Assembly: GCA_021775415.1 (NCBI GenBank)
Contig: JAJFHV010000004.1
Location: 182,859 to 246,858 of the forward strand
Source: Hyphomicrobiales bacterium
Lineage (GTDB): Bacteria; Pseudomonadota; Alphaproteobacteria; Rhizobiales; Rhizobiaceae
DNA: 64,000 nucleotides
Reading direction: 5' to 3'
A program made the position numbers and the translations under genes. The notes beneath the pieces are model-generated. The model saw only the letters and a list, made by a program, of their open reading frames with translations. It was not told the DNA's origin and searched no databases. This document shows, piece by piece, positions 63,882-64,000 of the stretch (positions are counted from its first letter, which is position 1; every line of letters starts with the position of its first letter).

Positions 63882-64000
63882 TCAATCGGTCGACGCAACA
63901 CATTGGTTAAATCTGTCTGCCGGGGTTTCAAATTGCAAGGTCTTTCTGGGCCGTTCGTTTAGCTGTCTTGCGACCCTGTTGAGATGTGCCTGTGAGTGTT
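63882..64000 (-). mobile_element. 3' end of an IS30-family transposase (rest outside window)
   Basis: The minus-strand frame entering from the right edge ends HLNRVARQLNERPRKTLQF and then ETPADRFNQCVASTD before a stop. This is the C-terminus of IS30-type transposases (pattern LN.RPRKTL.F.TPA..). The element's terminal inverted repeat should lie between about 63780 and 63880, where GTCTGCTTTCGGGG and GTCCGCTTTGGG repeats are seen, but I cannot define it exactly. It is either a full element or a remnant. Confidence 0.75.

Noticed and set aside
1..64000. CRISPR arrays, rRNA operon or prophage
   Set aside because: No regularly spaced short repeats, no rRNA sequence and no phage structural genes were seen.

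Overview
The window reads as chromosome of an alphaproteobacterium, most likely of the Hyphomicrobiales (Rhizobiales) or a close relative. The evidence is gene content: an RpoH2-type heat-shock sigma factor, CarD, FdxA, cobST, a SUV3-like helicase, DUF1178 and DUF4167 proteins, a GAF-containing PtsP, RpmB and a Flp pilin. This placement is inferred from families and was not tested by a search. Most of the window is ordinary housekeeping sequence. Three stretches look accessory.

Left part (1-13.4 kb). After the tail of a membrane protein and a choline-dehydrogenase-like gene comes a five-gene surface locus (2.5-13.4 kb). It has three small exported proteins built from DUF11/DUF7507-type beta-sandwich repeats, a 1235-residue exported repeat protein with EF-hand-like calcium loops and an SdrD-B-like region, and a 1220-residue outer-membrane barrel protein. 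Each mature repeat protein begins with what looks like the last strand of a repeat. The three small ones also stop just before that strand, which suggests head-to-tail assembly by strand exchange. I consider this one of the two best candidates for an undescribed system.

13.4-20.6 kb. A thiE gene with a possible leader ORF is followed by an inverted partial copy of tRNA-Arg(CCT), the intact tRNA-Arg, and a RES/Xre toxin-antitoxin pair with tandem operator-like palindromes. Then come ugd, an M48 lipoprotein protease, rpoH2 and carD.

20.9-37.6 kb. This is core sequence: fdxA, an S4 protein and SUV3-like helicase, DUF3108, rpmB with a strong terminator, a queuosine-precursor-type transporter, cobST, a J-domain protein, bolA, aroK-aroB-corC, a 49-residue membrane protein with xerD, accA and an L,D-transpeptidase lipoprotein.

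37.6-42.5 kb. This is a tandem-duplicated array with no recognised family: three cytoplasmic coiled-coil proteins on the minus strand, each facing an exported cysteine-containing protein on the plus strand (four copies). The array abuts secA. Two of the repeat units still carry a 33-bp copy of the secA 3' end, so they record how the array grew, and the last copy is a mosaic of the others. This is the second candidate system.

42.5-64 kb. Core genes again: secA, a parvulin, argJ, GNAT, mutT, a lone Flp pilin with a small membrane neighbour, a methyltransferase, comF, grxC, a nitrilase-like hydrolase, DUF1178, ubiG, lysC, ptsP, prfA-prmC, DUF4167 and clpB. clpB has a sigma-32-like promoter, which fits with rpoH2 elsewhere in the window. 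The right edge holds the 3' end of an IS30-type transposase.
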